Below are positions 46,558 through 58,959 of a stretch of 64,000 nt of DNA, in pieces. The stretch comes from Pilatotrama ljubarskyi (taxonomy: Eukaryota; Basidiomycota; Agaricomycetes; Polyporales; Polyporaceae): the NCBI GenBank assembly GCA_022385805.1, contig MU277725.1:69752-133751 (forward strand). The letters run 5' to 3'. Each line of letters begins with the position of its first letter. The stretch's first letter is position 1. Both the position numbers and the translations under genes were made by a program. The notes under the pieces were generated by a model. The model saw nothing but the letters and a program-made list of their open reading frames with translations. It was not told the DNA's origin and made no database searches.

Positions 46558-48039
46558 CTCGGAGAGAAGGACGACTGAGACTAGAGAGCCGAAGTCTGAG
46601 GCGGACAAGCGAGGACGGATCCCTTTTTATGCGACGGTATCACAGCGTTAGAAGCCTTGAGACGCGCTGCTGGATTCTGTCCTCCGACGATTGGCCAATC
46701 GTAACTTCACCGGGGCGAGGGTTCCCAGGTTGAGGGAGATTTTGCGCTGGCCCTCCGCACGCCGCTCTATTGACATGACGGGGCGCCGGAGGGTCGATAA
46801 CTGTTACACGCATGCGACGGAGGCCTCAGGAGGTGGCAAGCGGCTGAACAGACGTGATTCTAAAATGCACACCTAATTGGGGGAACATTAAGGGATCCCG
46901 GAGCATAAGTTTGCGAGAGACGTGAGTGTGTACGGCAAGAACATGCCTTCATCTGCCCCCCCGATGTTCGGAAAATCTTCTTCTGGGGGCGACGATTATG
47001 CATGTGTCAAGAAGATCGAGGGGCATTTCATTGTGCATGAGAACGAGGAGCTCTGCCGGGAGAGGGATTCCTCCAGGAATACCGTATTCGAACTGGCCAG
47101 TGGGATTCGGCGACACACCGTGATCCTAGGCCATTCCGAAGTCCGAGGAGCTTGCAGGACTGCATAGGAACAAGGGCCTCACGAGGAAGGGAAGCGGCAG
47201 AACCGTCAAGCGGTGCCACTGGTCGAGTGCTCGCGACGAGCCGATGGGTGTGTCAAGCATGCTCAAGGGCGCATGACTGCCGGAGCCGGTGGGCCATGGC
47301 TATTTGACGCGAGATATATCAGTACAAATCGTATTCCGGGCAAAGGATAGCGTACCTACGCACTCGCAGGGCACATCCGAGGATGTGGCCTGTTCGGGGA
47401 AGTGACGCAGAGGGCATGGGGTCCCGGTATATATTCGCGAAAAGGAATGAAGATTATGCGGGAACAGAAGAGACGAACGGCCACGGAAATTGACTGTCGC
47501 CGTACAGGCTGCGTCCGCCAGGAAGATGACGACAGGGGTCACTCACAGGCTCGCAATGCAGTCGCCTCGCAAAGAGCGATAGATTTGGTCTGCCCTGGCT
47601 GACTTGATGGATACATTTCCTATGCTCGTCGTAAGATGCGTAGAGTCCAAGACTCAGCGATTGGATGGGAAGCGAAGGACGGAACTTCAATCTAGCTCGC
47701 ACCGTAACTGGCCTGGGATGATGGGGAGGTCGGGGCAGCTGCTAGAACGGCCGCGCCCTCAAACCAGTCTCACGGCCATTCTTCACAGGGGAATACTGTC
47801 TTTCTGCTTTTTTAGGGAACAATGGATGGCATAGTAGTATGGCGGGGCGACGAGTGTGAGGACCCGAGTCAGGTCTTTGAGTGCTGGGTTGTTTGGGAAC
47901 AAGCCCAGACTGGCTGAACCTGCCATTTCGAGCTTGCTCGTTTGAGCACCTCAACCCTAACCCTACGAGTAAGCCACCGACGCGTTGGGCGTCTATCCCC
48001 TTGCACTCGATCCACCAAGTACTGCTTTCCGTCCCTTGC
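46558..48039. other. Upstream region of chimeric hydrophobin copy 2, duplicated
   Basis: Similar to 43538-44820 up to about 47825; beyond that the sequences differ. Downstream of 47825 it is the promoter region of the WD40 gene. Confidence 0.7.
46922..47167 (+). other. Conserved upstream open frame, copy 2
   Basis: An 81-codon frame sharing its last 55 codons with the frame at 43925-44149. Within the shared part I count about four silent and four replacement changes, which neither proves nor excludes coding. No ATG is certain (the frame starts at a non-ATG codon). Confidence 0.25.
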
Positions 48040-50423
48040 ATGGACTTTACCGAGATCTACAAACAAACGGCCTCGCTCGTCGCCTTCAGCCCAGGAACTC
48101 ACTTCTTGCTAACAGCAGTTCAAGATCGCCTCATCGTCCGCCGCTCAGACTCATTCCAGATCGCGCGGACTTGGCAAGTAGACTCGACCCCATCGCCTAC
48201 CTCTGCCGCAGTCGCCACTTCCAGCAAATCGAAGGCACGACCGGAGGACAATGCTTGGATAACCCATGCAGGATGGTCATGCGACTCGGAATATGTCCTA
48301 GGTGCATGCGCGAAGACCGGCGTGGTCTGCGTCTTCAAACTCCGGGACGAGACCTGGAAGGCGCGCATCGAGGCAGGCTCCGAAGGCCTCGTCAAGGCAG
48401 AGTGGGCTCCAGATGGCAGGACCGTGCTATGTTTCTCCGAGTGGGGTGTGAGTGCTACATTTTCAGAGACCATGCAACGTCACGAATGTCAACTGGGGAG
48501 CGTAGCTCAGAGTGACCATGTGGTCGCTGGTCACCGGTGCCGCAATATACATCCAATACCCCATCCATCCCGACCGCGGTATGTCTACCCTCCGCCACGC
48601 CGGCCTCCTCTAAGTACCGCTGGAAAGTGAGGGGCTCAGCCTCCATGTTGCGCGTCTGTATCGCTTGCTACGCGAGGAGACTGGACGCACCTGTAGGACA
48701 GGAACTCGAGATCTGGCCCCTGACGTCCATTGAGGCGCATAAGCCACCCGACGTGTAGGCTTACGGTAGCTGCACTCATAGCGAGCGGTCTACTGTGCTT
48801 GTTGATCGGGCCCCCACTGTTGATCGTGCTCGAGTGCTCTTGCGACCAATCCTCATGCACCCACACAGGCTACGCATTCCGACAAGATGCACGCTACTTC
48901 GTCCTCGCCGAGCGGCATAAATCGAAAGATACGCTAGGAGTTTACGACGCTCATGAAGCCTATCGTCTCGTCCGCGTGCGTATCACAGCCTATGGGACTC
49001 ACATCTGAACTGACGTTTCTCCATCTCTGCTCCCTCTTGCTTTACCAAACAGCACTTTCCTCTACCTACAAACTCACTCGCGTCAGTTTCATTGTCTCCG
49101 ACGGGCAATAACCTCGCAATGTGGGAGGGTCCGCTTGAGGTATGCTCTCATTCACGGCATATCATCGGCAGCCTCACGACAGATCATGGCAGTACAAACT
49201 CTACATAGTCTCCCTCGCCGGGAACGTCGTTGGGACCTTTTCACCAGAGCCTGATCCTGGGTTCGGAATCCGTATGGTGGCCTGGCATCCCTCAGGGATG
49301 TTCCTCGCTGTAGCAGGATCTGACGACAAGGTCGGTTGTAGACGCTCATATCGCTTGTCGTACATGAGCGCATGCCTTGCAGAGTGCTGACGTCCTGAGT
49401 AGGTGCACATCATCGAAGGGTTGACGTGGAATCCGATAGCCACGCTCGAGCTCCCGACCCGAGCACCTGCAGGAGTGGTCCGTGCTCGTCCAACAACCTG
49501 ACACGTCGTTCCAAATCGACTGATCGAGGCCTGCTTTAGCATGTCTGGCGAGAGCCGTCCGGCTGGCTCGAAGCGACCCACGGAAGAGGTTTCCTATCAT
49601 GTACGGCCTCGACGTCCTCCCGCCTTCTCCACTATTCCTTGACTGACGTTCTGCTCATCGCCGCCCGCCGCTAGACGAGCGAATACAGGCACCCTTCGCC
49701 CTCCCGACGTCCTCCTCCCAAGTCCGCTCCAAGGGCACCAGATCCGCCGCGAGCGCACGGCCTGGTCCCACGTCCACGGCCGGCGCACGCGGGCAATCGG
49801 GCACGACCCAGCTCGCATTCAGCACCTCGGGCAAGCTGCTACTCGTCCGCTCCGCCTCCGCGCCCACCGCCGTCCTCCTCTACGACTTCCCTCTCGCCCG
49901 CTCCTCATCCCCAACCGCTCCCTCATCATCATCCACGTCCACACGGAACGAGACGACACCCCTCGTCCCGCGCCTCCGCACAGTCCTGCTACACACCCAG
50001 GCGGTCACCGCGGCGCGCTGGAACCCCGACCCCGGGCGTGCGGGGCGCCTCGCGGTAGCGTGCGGGAGCCAGAGCGTCTACCTCTGGAGCGACGAGTGGG
50101 TCTCTGAGCCCGAACCCACGACCGGCCCCGAGCCCGAGTCTCGCATCGGCCGCGCGCCACGCGAACAACAAGGCCAGCAGAGAGAAGACGAGGACACGGA
50201 GGTCGCGGAATGCGTCGGGGTCCCTGCCCGTAAGTGCTCGTCATTCCCCTTCTTGACGAAGCCAAAAGTCGACTGACGCGTACCCGGGACGACAGAGAAG
50301 TTTGCGACGCGGGATGTGCGCTGGGCGCCGGACGGGAAGGGAATGGTCCTCCTGGATGAGGAGACGTTCTGCTGCGCGTTCGAGGTCGAGGAGGAGGGAC
50401 AGGCAGGTGGGCCGATCTCGTGA
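48040..50423 (+). CDS. WD40 protein of the WDR8/WRAP73 family
   Basis: Nine exons: 48040-48447, 48506-48578, 48869-48975, 49053-49139, 49193-49330, 49403-49477, 49540-49600, 49675-50229 and 50296-50423, giving 543 residues. The start MDFTEIYKQTASLVAFSPGT matches the WRAP73 N-terminus. WD-like blades follow (HAGWSCDSEYVLGAC, EWAPDGRTVLCFSEWG, LRVTMWSL, VAWHPSGMFLAVAGSDDKVHI) and VWREPSGWLEATHGRGFLSYE. A Ser/Thr-rich insertion of about 70 residues interrupts the C-terminal half, and the last blade is DVRWAPDGKGMVLLDEETFC. In animals and fission yeast this family acts with Msd1/SSX2IP at spindle poles to anchor microtubule minus ends. Intron 2 is 290 nt, long for this window; its ends are inferred from frame and homology. 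Confidence 0.85.
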
Positions 50424-51696
50424 GGCCGACAGCTGGTGTTCCCCCTCATCCGTACTCCCTTGCATCCGAGTCCGGGTTGACCACCATGCATAATCTACGT
50501 GTATCTGTGACCTGGGCATTCTTCTCTTGTAGAGCACGCTTCTCTTCTTCCCTTCGCTCACTGCCTGGTCTGGTGTCCCAGGCTTTCTCGCCGACGTGCA
50601 AGCGGTGTTGGCTATGATAGCAGCATTCCATTTTTGCACGACTACTGCATATCCAACCACCATTACGGGCCACCGCATGAGAGACCCGATACTCGCCTGG
50701 CCTGTATATCAAGATCCCCCTCCGTCCGACTCCATGACCAGCGCCGTGCTGACACACCCCGCATCAATTGCTCTCGGGGTGCTGGCCGAGCCTACTCTTT
50801 GGCATGGCGAGGGCCGACGGCGCCATGTCGTCTTCGGAAGGGAGTCCGAGGTGGTAATCTCGGATCAGATACCTCCGTTCAGCTCCTCGTGGCGGGACCG
50901 CGTGGAGGATTCACGACTCAAAGGCCGTTCAGCGCTACATAATTTAACAGAGTCTGAGTAGCTGGTGAAGCTACGCGGGACAGCGACTCGCGCGGCCGGG
51001 CAGAGCGACAAATGGAGGCACCCGCCTGCGCCTCCGAGGCCGATGGGAGCGCATCAGAAACGACCAAGCGCGAAGCCCGACAGGGTTACTCATGCTCTAT
51101 TAGTGGCGGTGCCCTCCAGGGGCGACCGCGTCTGTTTCGAATCCTCTGTTCTGTCGTTCCTCCGGCCGCCATGGTGCTCTGCTCATTCTCAATTTCATCC
51201 TCAAGGAGGGCACAGTCTCTGATAAGAACTTGCGCACGCTGTCCCATTCATGCAAGCAATCCCGGAGCACTAGCTTGCTCTCGAGGCCTTGGCAGCAAGA
51301 CCGCAGCTGCAGTATTTCATCAGCTTAGACTCGAGAACCATGAGATTAATGCAGCTGAACCGATGTCCCCGTGCAAGGTATGTGCTATCTCCCGGTTGCG
51401 TCAGATGGGTGGGGCTGACAAAGAGGATGGAGCGACGGGCGGAGGCTGGACGCCAAATGCGGCAAGTGAGCAGGAACATGCTGGAGTGTGGGCGATCTGC
51501 CCGGCTTGCGAGTGGCTGATCCGTTTACGCCTGCGCATAATGTCCCGGCTGACGCGACGGAGCTGAGTGCTCCCTCTGCGATCCCCCCGGCTCTGCGTCT
51601 CCATATATTATATCTCTCCGCCCTGCTCCAACCATTTCCTCGCACTTTTCTCCCCTCCTCGCTCTCCCTTCCCGCCCGCAGCTGCCCATCCTACCC
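50424..51696. other. Intergenic, no gene recognised
   Basis: About 1.3 kb. A 121-codon plus-strand frame at 50596-50961 begins with a weakly hydrophobic segment but has no motif or family resemblance, and is not accepted. Confidence 0.4.
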
Positions 51697-53568
51697 ATGC
51701 CTGCGACAGCTTCCACCACTCTATCCCCATCCCAAAAGCGGTCCTTCGACCCCTCGAATCCCTCAACAGAAGTCAGCTCGAGGTCATCAACCATCGTCGA
51801 TCCCCAGGACAGACCGCGGGAACGAGAGGAAGACGATGATGTCAACTCCCAGTTCGAGCACGAAGCCTACGGGCCCGCTGTGGGCGAGAAGCCCGTCGAT
51901 CCCTTCGAAGTCTCGATGAGCCCAAACGACCCTGACAATCCAAAGTCGTGGTCGCGGCCGTACAGGTGGTACATCACGATGTTGTCAGCCATGCTCGTCC
52001 TGAATGCGTGCGTCCCACTCCTCCTGCAGTCATCCAGTGCGCGTCTAACGTCATATCTAGCACCTTTGCCTCATCGGCGCCAGAAGGTATCATCCCCGAC
52101 CTCATGCGGCAGTTCACGTTCGGCCAAGAAGTCGCTACCCTCACTATCGCACTCTTCGTCGCCGGATACTGCGTTGGGCCCCTACTCTGGGGTCCCCTCT
52201 CGGAAACAATCGGGCGGAAACCAGTCTTTCTCCTCACCTTCCTCATCTATACTGGATTCCAAGTCGGTTGCGCGCTCTCGCCAAACACCGCCTCCATTCT
52301 CATCTTCCGCTTCCTCGGTGGAACCTTCGCTGCTGCGCCTCTGTCGAATAGCGGGTATGTGTCTCCGCATTGCATTTCTCGCACTATGGGACTGACGTTT
52401 GTGCAGTGCCGTGATGTCGGATATTTGGGACGCGGACACTCGCGGAAAGGCGCTTGCCATCTTCACCCTTGCCCCCTTCGCTGGTCCTACTCTCGGCCCC
52501 ATCGTCAGCGGCTTCATGGCTGTGGCTGGTGTCTCCTGGCGTTGGGTCTTCTGGGTGCTTACGTTCTTTGCTGGAGCATGCTTAGTCGCCACGCTGCTCA
52601 CTCTTCCGGAGACCTTTGTGTACGTTTATCGTCTTCTTCGCAGCTGAGCGGGTGCTAACCAAGAGATCATAGTCCCGTCCTGTTGGTCAAGCGCGCAAAG
52701 AAGTTGCGGAAGGAGACGGGTGACGAGAGGTACTGGGCTCCTCTTGAGCGCAACAAGATGGCTTTCGGCCAGCGCGTCAAGCATGTGCTGGGCCGGCCTT
52801 TCGTTGTACTCGCCCGGGAGCCCATGCTCATCGCCATCACTCTCTACATGAGCGTACGTACATCCCGCATCCATCCCGAGTAGCATGGACTGACTTCGAT
52901 GCATATAGTTTATCTACGGCTGCATCTACTTGCTGTTCGAGGCGTACCCCATCGTCTTCACCGAAGGCCACCACTTCAACGAGGGCATCACCGGCCTCAC
53001 CTTCCTACCCATCTTCATCGGCGGCTGCCTCGGCGTCCTCGCCTACCTCATCATCTTCAACCCGCGCTACGAGCGCGCCATGGCCGCCTTCGCGCCGCAC
53101 CCGGTCCCGCCTGAGTATCGCCTCGAGCTCTGCCTCTGGGCCGCGCCCATGTTCGCGCTCTCCTTCTTTTGGTTCGGTTGGACGTCCTACCCCTCCGTCT
53201 CCTATTGGGCGCCGCTCCTCGCCGGGCTGCCCCTCGGCATGTCCATCGTCTTCCTCTTCCTCGGGCTCTTCAACTACGTCATCGACGCGTACCTCTTCGT
53301 CGCCGCGTCCGCGCTCTCCGCCATGACCGTCGTGCGCTCGCTCTTCGGCGCGGGCTTCCCGCTCTTCGCGACGCAGATGTACACCACGCTCAATCCGCGC
53401 TGGGCGTCGACGCTCCTGGGGTGCATCGCGGTCGTGATGGCGCCCATTCCGTTCGTCCTCCGCGCGTACGGTCACCACCTCCGCAGGAACAGCAAGTACT
53501 CGCCCACCGGCGACCAGCCCATCAAGCCGCCAGTCCGCGACGAGAAGAAGGGCGCCGAGGCTGCATAA
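51697..53568 (+). CDS. MFS drug/polyamine-type transporter (DHA1-like)
   Basis: Proton-coupled efflux-type carrier of the plasma membrane. Five exons: 51697-52007, 52061-52354, 52407-52619, 52673-52853 and 52909-53568, giving 552 residues. A hydrophilic N-terminal tail of about 85 residues (with DPDNPKSWS, typical of the fungal DHA1 group) precedes twelve predicted membrane segments. Between segments 2 and 3 stands GPLLWGPLSETIGRKPVF, the MFS motif A region of this group; SDIWDADTRGKALAIF and GPTLGPIVSGF (antiporter-type motif C) follow. A central cytoplasmic loop with Lys/Arg separates the halves. Substrate cannot be told. No gene-cluster partner is adjacent. Confidence 0.92.
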
Positions 53569-54640
53569 GCCCAAAGGAGTCCTTTGTCTCATCACTTCGC
53601 GGTTCGCGTCGTGCCATCGACGCGCCGTTCGTCCTCGCGCGCGCGAGGGGTCGAGGGTCAACGTCGGAGGGTACACGGGCACATTATATTTTCTAGGATC
53701 CGCCTCCGACGGGCATCGTGCTGCATAACGCTGACAGGGCGGTGCACACTAGGTAATCGCGCGGACACTACCCTCCATGCTACATCTACCATCATCTCTT
53801 CATGACATCTCACGCTTACACCTCACATTTCGCTGCCTACGCAACATCATCCGACGTACTTAGACTCCTTGGGTTACTCGCTGTAGCATTATCTCGTATT
53901 TTCCCTTCCGCACTTCGCACATCGTATCCTAATAGTTGCCATCGCATCATAGACTGTTCATAGACTCGTCAATGCATCGGTTAATGCGTCAATAGGGCAG
54001 TCAATCGGCCGGTGGTAAACCCACAATACGTCCACTGCGCGCGCGCGCTTCAGACGCCCAATGCCGTCAGGCTGGTCATCCCTCTCGCCTGTTTACCCAT
54101 CTCGGGCCAATATGGATGACGGCCCCAGAATTCGAGTGGAAGCCTTGCATGCTGAGTTGAATTATTTGCTCTCTCTGCCTCTGAAAACAGCCGAACTGAC
54201 AACGGGCTGTGATATAGTCCTCTAAGGCAGGCTCTATCGCGGATTCGCCCTGTGCTCCGGGTTGAACTCGGCGACGTGCCGCGCATTCGCATTAGTCCAC
54301 ATGCTGTGCCACTGCTGGCACCCACAGGGCGTTAGCATGTGCGTGTGTTCCAAAGAAGACCGAACCTCGTTACGCCGCGGCAATTCTAAGTCGACTTCCG
54401 CTAGGACTATACTAGCAGCACATATGGCTTCCCTGGGATAAGACTGCTGACTTTACACGCTCGTCCTCTCCACTCCAGCAGAGCATGATAGGTCTGCCTC
54501 TGGGAGACTAGCTGAAGTGCTACCATCGCAGCAGAACTTCCCGTCCCTCGACTCAGCACCGCCCTCGAAACGGCTCTCAGCATAGTAGAGTTGGCCTAGG
54601 TACGCAGATTCCTACCTGTTGATATGGGCGCACACTCTCG
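53569..54640. other. 3' flank of the MFS gene and gene-poor sequence
   Basis: No gene recogn​ised. A short GC alternating run (CGCGCGCGCG) occurs near 54039. Confidence 0.4.
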
Positions 54641-54649
54641 GGGATGACT

Positions 54650-55060
54650 CATGAGCAGCCAGGGTACCAGGGACGCAACGTGCGCACGCAATGAGTGCTT
54701 GCTGCCGGCCGAGAGGGTGGCGGGATATCGCTAGGAACCTATGATCAGCTCAAGGTTTGCCCTTGAGATGGTGAGTTCTCACCAGCCATGACATGACGCA
54801 AACCTCCTGGTCACGTTGACGGACGGACGACCTATCCAGCCTCACCGGTACCTTGTAGGATATTGAGAACATGACGCGATGACGATAGAAGAGGCGCATG
54901 CTCTTCCTCGCCCTGAAACGCGACGCGATCGCCCATGACCCGGAGGTCAAGAGGCCCACGGACTCGAGGATGCTATGCAGCTGTTCGCAGTACGTTACCG
55001 CGATGTCCAGCCTTCGAAATGTGGTCTTACGTTCCCTGGCAGGTGCAAACATCCCTCGAC
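54650..55060 (+). pseudogene. Second fragment of an MLKL-like N-terminal helical domain
   Basis: Similar to 16430-16780 at DNA level. The order is the same: an AATGAGTGCTTGCTG segment, CTATGATCAGCTCAAG followed by a preserved donor ATG|GTGAGTT, then LFLALKRDAIAHDPEVKR and ATGCTATGCAGCTGTTC. Frames are broken. The two fragments must derive from one gene family. Sequence downstream to about 56.0 kb may hold further eroded parts of the same gene, but none was recognised. Confidence 0.45.
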
Positions 55061-58000
55061 GTCAGCCACGGGATGAAGGCATTGGCAAGCCGCTTTCTTC
55101 GACATTCTCAGAGGATCCCACCCGCCTCGGAGACGCTTGTCAAATGGACGCAGCTTGCAGAATTGATACAATGATCTACCATACGCAAGACCATCATCCC
55201 TACGAGAGCAGTTGAGCGCTCTGCATGGCGCTCGGAAATGTGGATTATTCTTGAAGACGGTAAGTACAGCCAGAGCTCGTACTATATATCCCGCGACGGA
55301 CCTCACAAATTCGCTGCAGTGGAAGGAGATGATTGCGAGTCGCTGTCGCTTCCACTCCCTGACAATGAGTATCGGTCGTTCGGAAACTTGGAAGACGAGG
55401 GACTGGAAGGAGTTCTTCGAATGGTGTCGGTAAGCACGACAAAGCGCCATGTTGTGCCGCCGGATCTATAGTGACCTTCCACTGACGCATAATCACGAAC
55501 ATCAGTATGCAATATTTCCTAGCGTACTCGCTGGCGATCACCGAGGCTCCGGCTGCGTTAAGTTGTCACTTAATCGGAGACTTGCGCAAGGCGCAGATAT
55601 TCCAGAGGGTGGTATTACCCTACTCCCGCTTCGCGGAGACTATGTATGTGTGCTGGGCTATCCCTCAAGCACACCATGCACGCCGTGCCCATTCTACGTC
55701 GCCTTCGCAGTGCGCTGTCAAAGACGACGGAGATTCTCGAACATCCATCCTGAAAGGTACGTGCTGCCACACATATCCGTCACCAGCGCCACTGTAGACG
55801 TCTTGCGCGCTCCTCGCAGCGACGTCGACTCCGCCGACAGCGGGCAGATTGCCGCTTTCTGGACCCGACTGAATTACAGTCAGCATCATCTCGGCTTTTC
55901 CGAGGCCGCACTCGCCCCTAGCATTGCGGGCAAATCCAGGGCATACCGGGCGCTGGATTACGATAGCATCGTGTCCTGCGAGCCGTTCACCAATGATCCA
56001 TCACCAAGAAGAGAAACACGTTGAGCCGTACCCTATTGCTGTCCCGGAAGATCCGAAGGTAAAAAACATATTCCGGGAACCCCAACCCCTGGCCCACGCC
56101 GTGACTTCGTCGATGTCTTGTGGGCGAGAACAGTCGCCGCCCGTATGATTTTACTGACATCTATTCAGAGCCATTCTATACGATGTTCGACCAAATTGCA
56201 GCAGCGATGACTACCTATGCGATATGGACCTTATGCCCGACTTCGATTGAGGCTGGACGATACGGACAAGGTAAGCTCTTTTTATGTGATTTTTCTCGCC
56301 AGGTCCTAACATGTATCATCGTTGTCACATTCACACCCGAACGCGTACCTTTTGGCACTCCGTCCAAACTATTGTTCACTCAGTCTCTGCGACCATACTC
56401 GCGCGTGCCCGTCCCCAAAGCAGGGCCACCTCTCAGCACCCTTGGCCGGCTGAATGTACGTCATTTCAGCCGCCCAGCCGATTGACTCCCAGGCGTTCAT
56501 GTGACCATCCTTCGCAGTGTACCTTCTCAGGTACTTCACGGAGACTGCCCCGACCGCATCCAGTGACGGCACCCAACCCCCCTCGCCGCTATATTTCTTC
56601 CTGCTCCACCATATACATGGGGACAAAGGCCTTTGCCAACACTCCGTTCCCCGGTGGTTCTAATCGATGAATGAGTACCCCACGTGCTAGCCCACGTACA
56701 TCATCTTCGACGATACACCGCACTTACAGCGACCAATAAGCAAAGGTAACGTTGTCCGCGTGTTCAGGTGGACACAGGTGCTCGGTGGTTTAGCCTTCTC
56801 CGTGTCATCAGAGTGAGCGATACTTCTCCTCTTCCTCTAGCAGTACTACTACGGCCCCATGAGCGGGGAGAGGTCATCTAGTACGCCATCTGAAGATCCG
56901 AGAAGTCAGAGGGCTTGCACCAGTAAAGACGGTGCATACGTGCATGGTGAAGCGATCTGCAACGATGGTACACTGCATGACAAGGTGTGTGAGGAAAACG
57001 AGTAGAATGTCGTGTCGGAAGACATGGAGATCACCGCCGAGGGCGCAGGGTCCGCGTTCTATACTAGGTCTGATGATCGTAGAGAAGAACATACACCTGC
57101 AAACTGCATATATGGCAGATTCAGAGCATCATGTAGATTCATAGCAGTACAGACCATATTTCAGCGGCGGAGACCAATGAATGTGGTTACTGGCATGAAC
57201 GTCCTCGATGACGCTTGACAAGCTTGAAGCTTGAGGCACACTGCAGGCCCGGATGTATGGCAAGGGCGACATCTCTTCACTGGCGCCGTCACGATACAGA
57301 GTTTCTTAGCCAACCAGGGAACGATGAGGAGCAAGAGCAAATTACAGAAAGAACATGCTGAGAAGTTCAACAGAAAACGTCCAGCTCCGATTTCGTACTA
57401 TAAAAGAACCCTCCGCCTTCCGCGACGGGCCTTTCTGAGAAGCAACACGAGGCCAGCTGCGGGCTGCCAAACGCCCTAGAAGTGGATTGAGTTAGCACTC
57501 GAGCGTCCCATGGCCCAGTCCTCGTCACGACACCGTCGCCAGACACGACGATCCTTCTCGCGACGACGCACTCACTAGCGCCTCCACTCGCGAAGCCGGC
57601 GAGCCGCCGCAAGAAGCACGCTCGGCGTGCCTTCTCTCTCGACAGTCTGGGCTGCGTTGAAGGACCAACGTCAACATTCGCCATCAAACAAGCAGGCCAT
57701 GTGGGTATGTGCAAACGCCCACTCACCTAGTCTGGGGCGCCAGAGCCAGGCGCCGGTCCTAAGTCAGCGTTGGTGGTGGGGAAGTGTGCGACCGCAAGGA
57801 TGTATGAGAGGGAGGAGGTCGACGAGGTCGTCGACCACCCGGGGTCGTTTCGTAATATCATGTCAAGTCGTTCTCGCCGTGCGCAGTGCAGAGGACGTGT
57901 GTGAGGGCGGAGGATAGCGCGGTACTGACCGTGAGCGGTATGGGGCTGGCCCCTGCGCTTGCGGTTTATATACCGGGCCCATCTGGCACGAAGCATAGAG

Positions 58001-58959
58001 ATATAGATGGCCGCCTGACGATCTCCTCGGACGATGACAGAGGCATCATCCGGCCGTCCTACGCCCTCACGCCCCACACGAGCACACGACGCACGAGCCC
58101 CCACCCAACTATCCATCACGACGGATACAGAACCGCGCACGACCGCAGTACAGGCCCGAACGGAGTCACATCCCTCGGAGCGAGACCATGCTGGCCGCGG
58201 CGCACGGTACGAGCCATAGCGGCGTAACCCGCGACGCCTCGCGCGTACCTTCGCGGGTTCTCGCATGCAAACACGCCGCCGGAGATGACTTTGATGAGGG
58301 AGAGCGGCGTCCATGGGGGCTGCCTCGTTGCACGTTCTATCGGCGGGCCCGGAGCTAGAGGGGATCAAAGAAGGCGGCGAGTCATGGGCGAGGGAACGTC
58401 GCACCTGCGCTGGAAACAGACGACTCGGACGACAGTTGGGGACGATGCCGGGCAGGCGAAGACGATTTGGGGTTCTGAGCTGCTGCGCGACGAATGAGTG
58501 CATGTATGCCGGAAGGACTGGTATACAGATATGCCGAAACGGCTCGAGCGCGCAGGTGCACGGTTGCCGCGAGACGGGCTATGGTCAGAACGTCTCGACA
58601 TAGGCCAGCACCATTGCGTACAACGCGAGGAGCATGAGCATGGATGTGGAGATGGTTATCCTAGCCAGGGCGGACTTTATCTAAGCACAGGCCGCTGCTC
58701 TACCCTGTGACGCCCAACAATGAGCGCTGTTCACGTCAGAGGGTAAGGTGAACGTAAGATACAAGGTACCGCGAGTAGATATTGCACAGTCGGTGGTCAT
58801 TCAACGAAATCGGGAGCGACGGGATAGAAATACAGCGGCAATCGATACAGAAACAGCATCCGGCGATTAACCTGCGAAGAGAGGTTAAACGACATGCTCA
58901 AAATCGATGAGCGCGCGAGAGCAGGTAACACGTACAGTCGTCATACAAGACAGGGTCGC
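55061..58959. other. Gene-poor stretch, no convincing gene
   Basis: Nearly 3.9 kb. The longest frames (191 codons at 55449-56024 plus, 258 codons at 57727-58503 minus) have no recognised motif. A TATATAAAC motif near 57976 on the minus strand precedes a frame starting at about 57861 that stops after 44 codons. The region may contain eroded genes; nothing can be named. Confidence 0.45.

Noticed and set aside
50596..50961. 121-codon plus-strand frame with a weakly hydrophobic start
   Set aside because: The hydrophobic segment contains His and Thr and is followed by random-looking sequence; no family resemblance.
55449..56024. 191-codon plus-strand frame
   Set aside because: No motif, no supporting splice structure, and overlapping frames of similar length on the other strand.
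57727..58503. 258-codon minus-strand frame with a TATA-like motif
   Set aside because: No recognisable domain; Arg/Ser/Ala-rich composition typical of a chance frame in GC-rich DNA; the TATA motif lies inside the frame.
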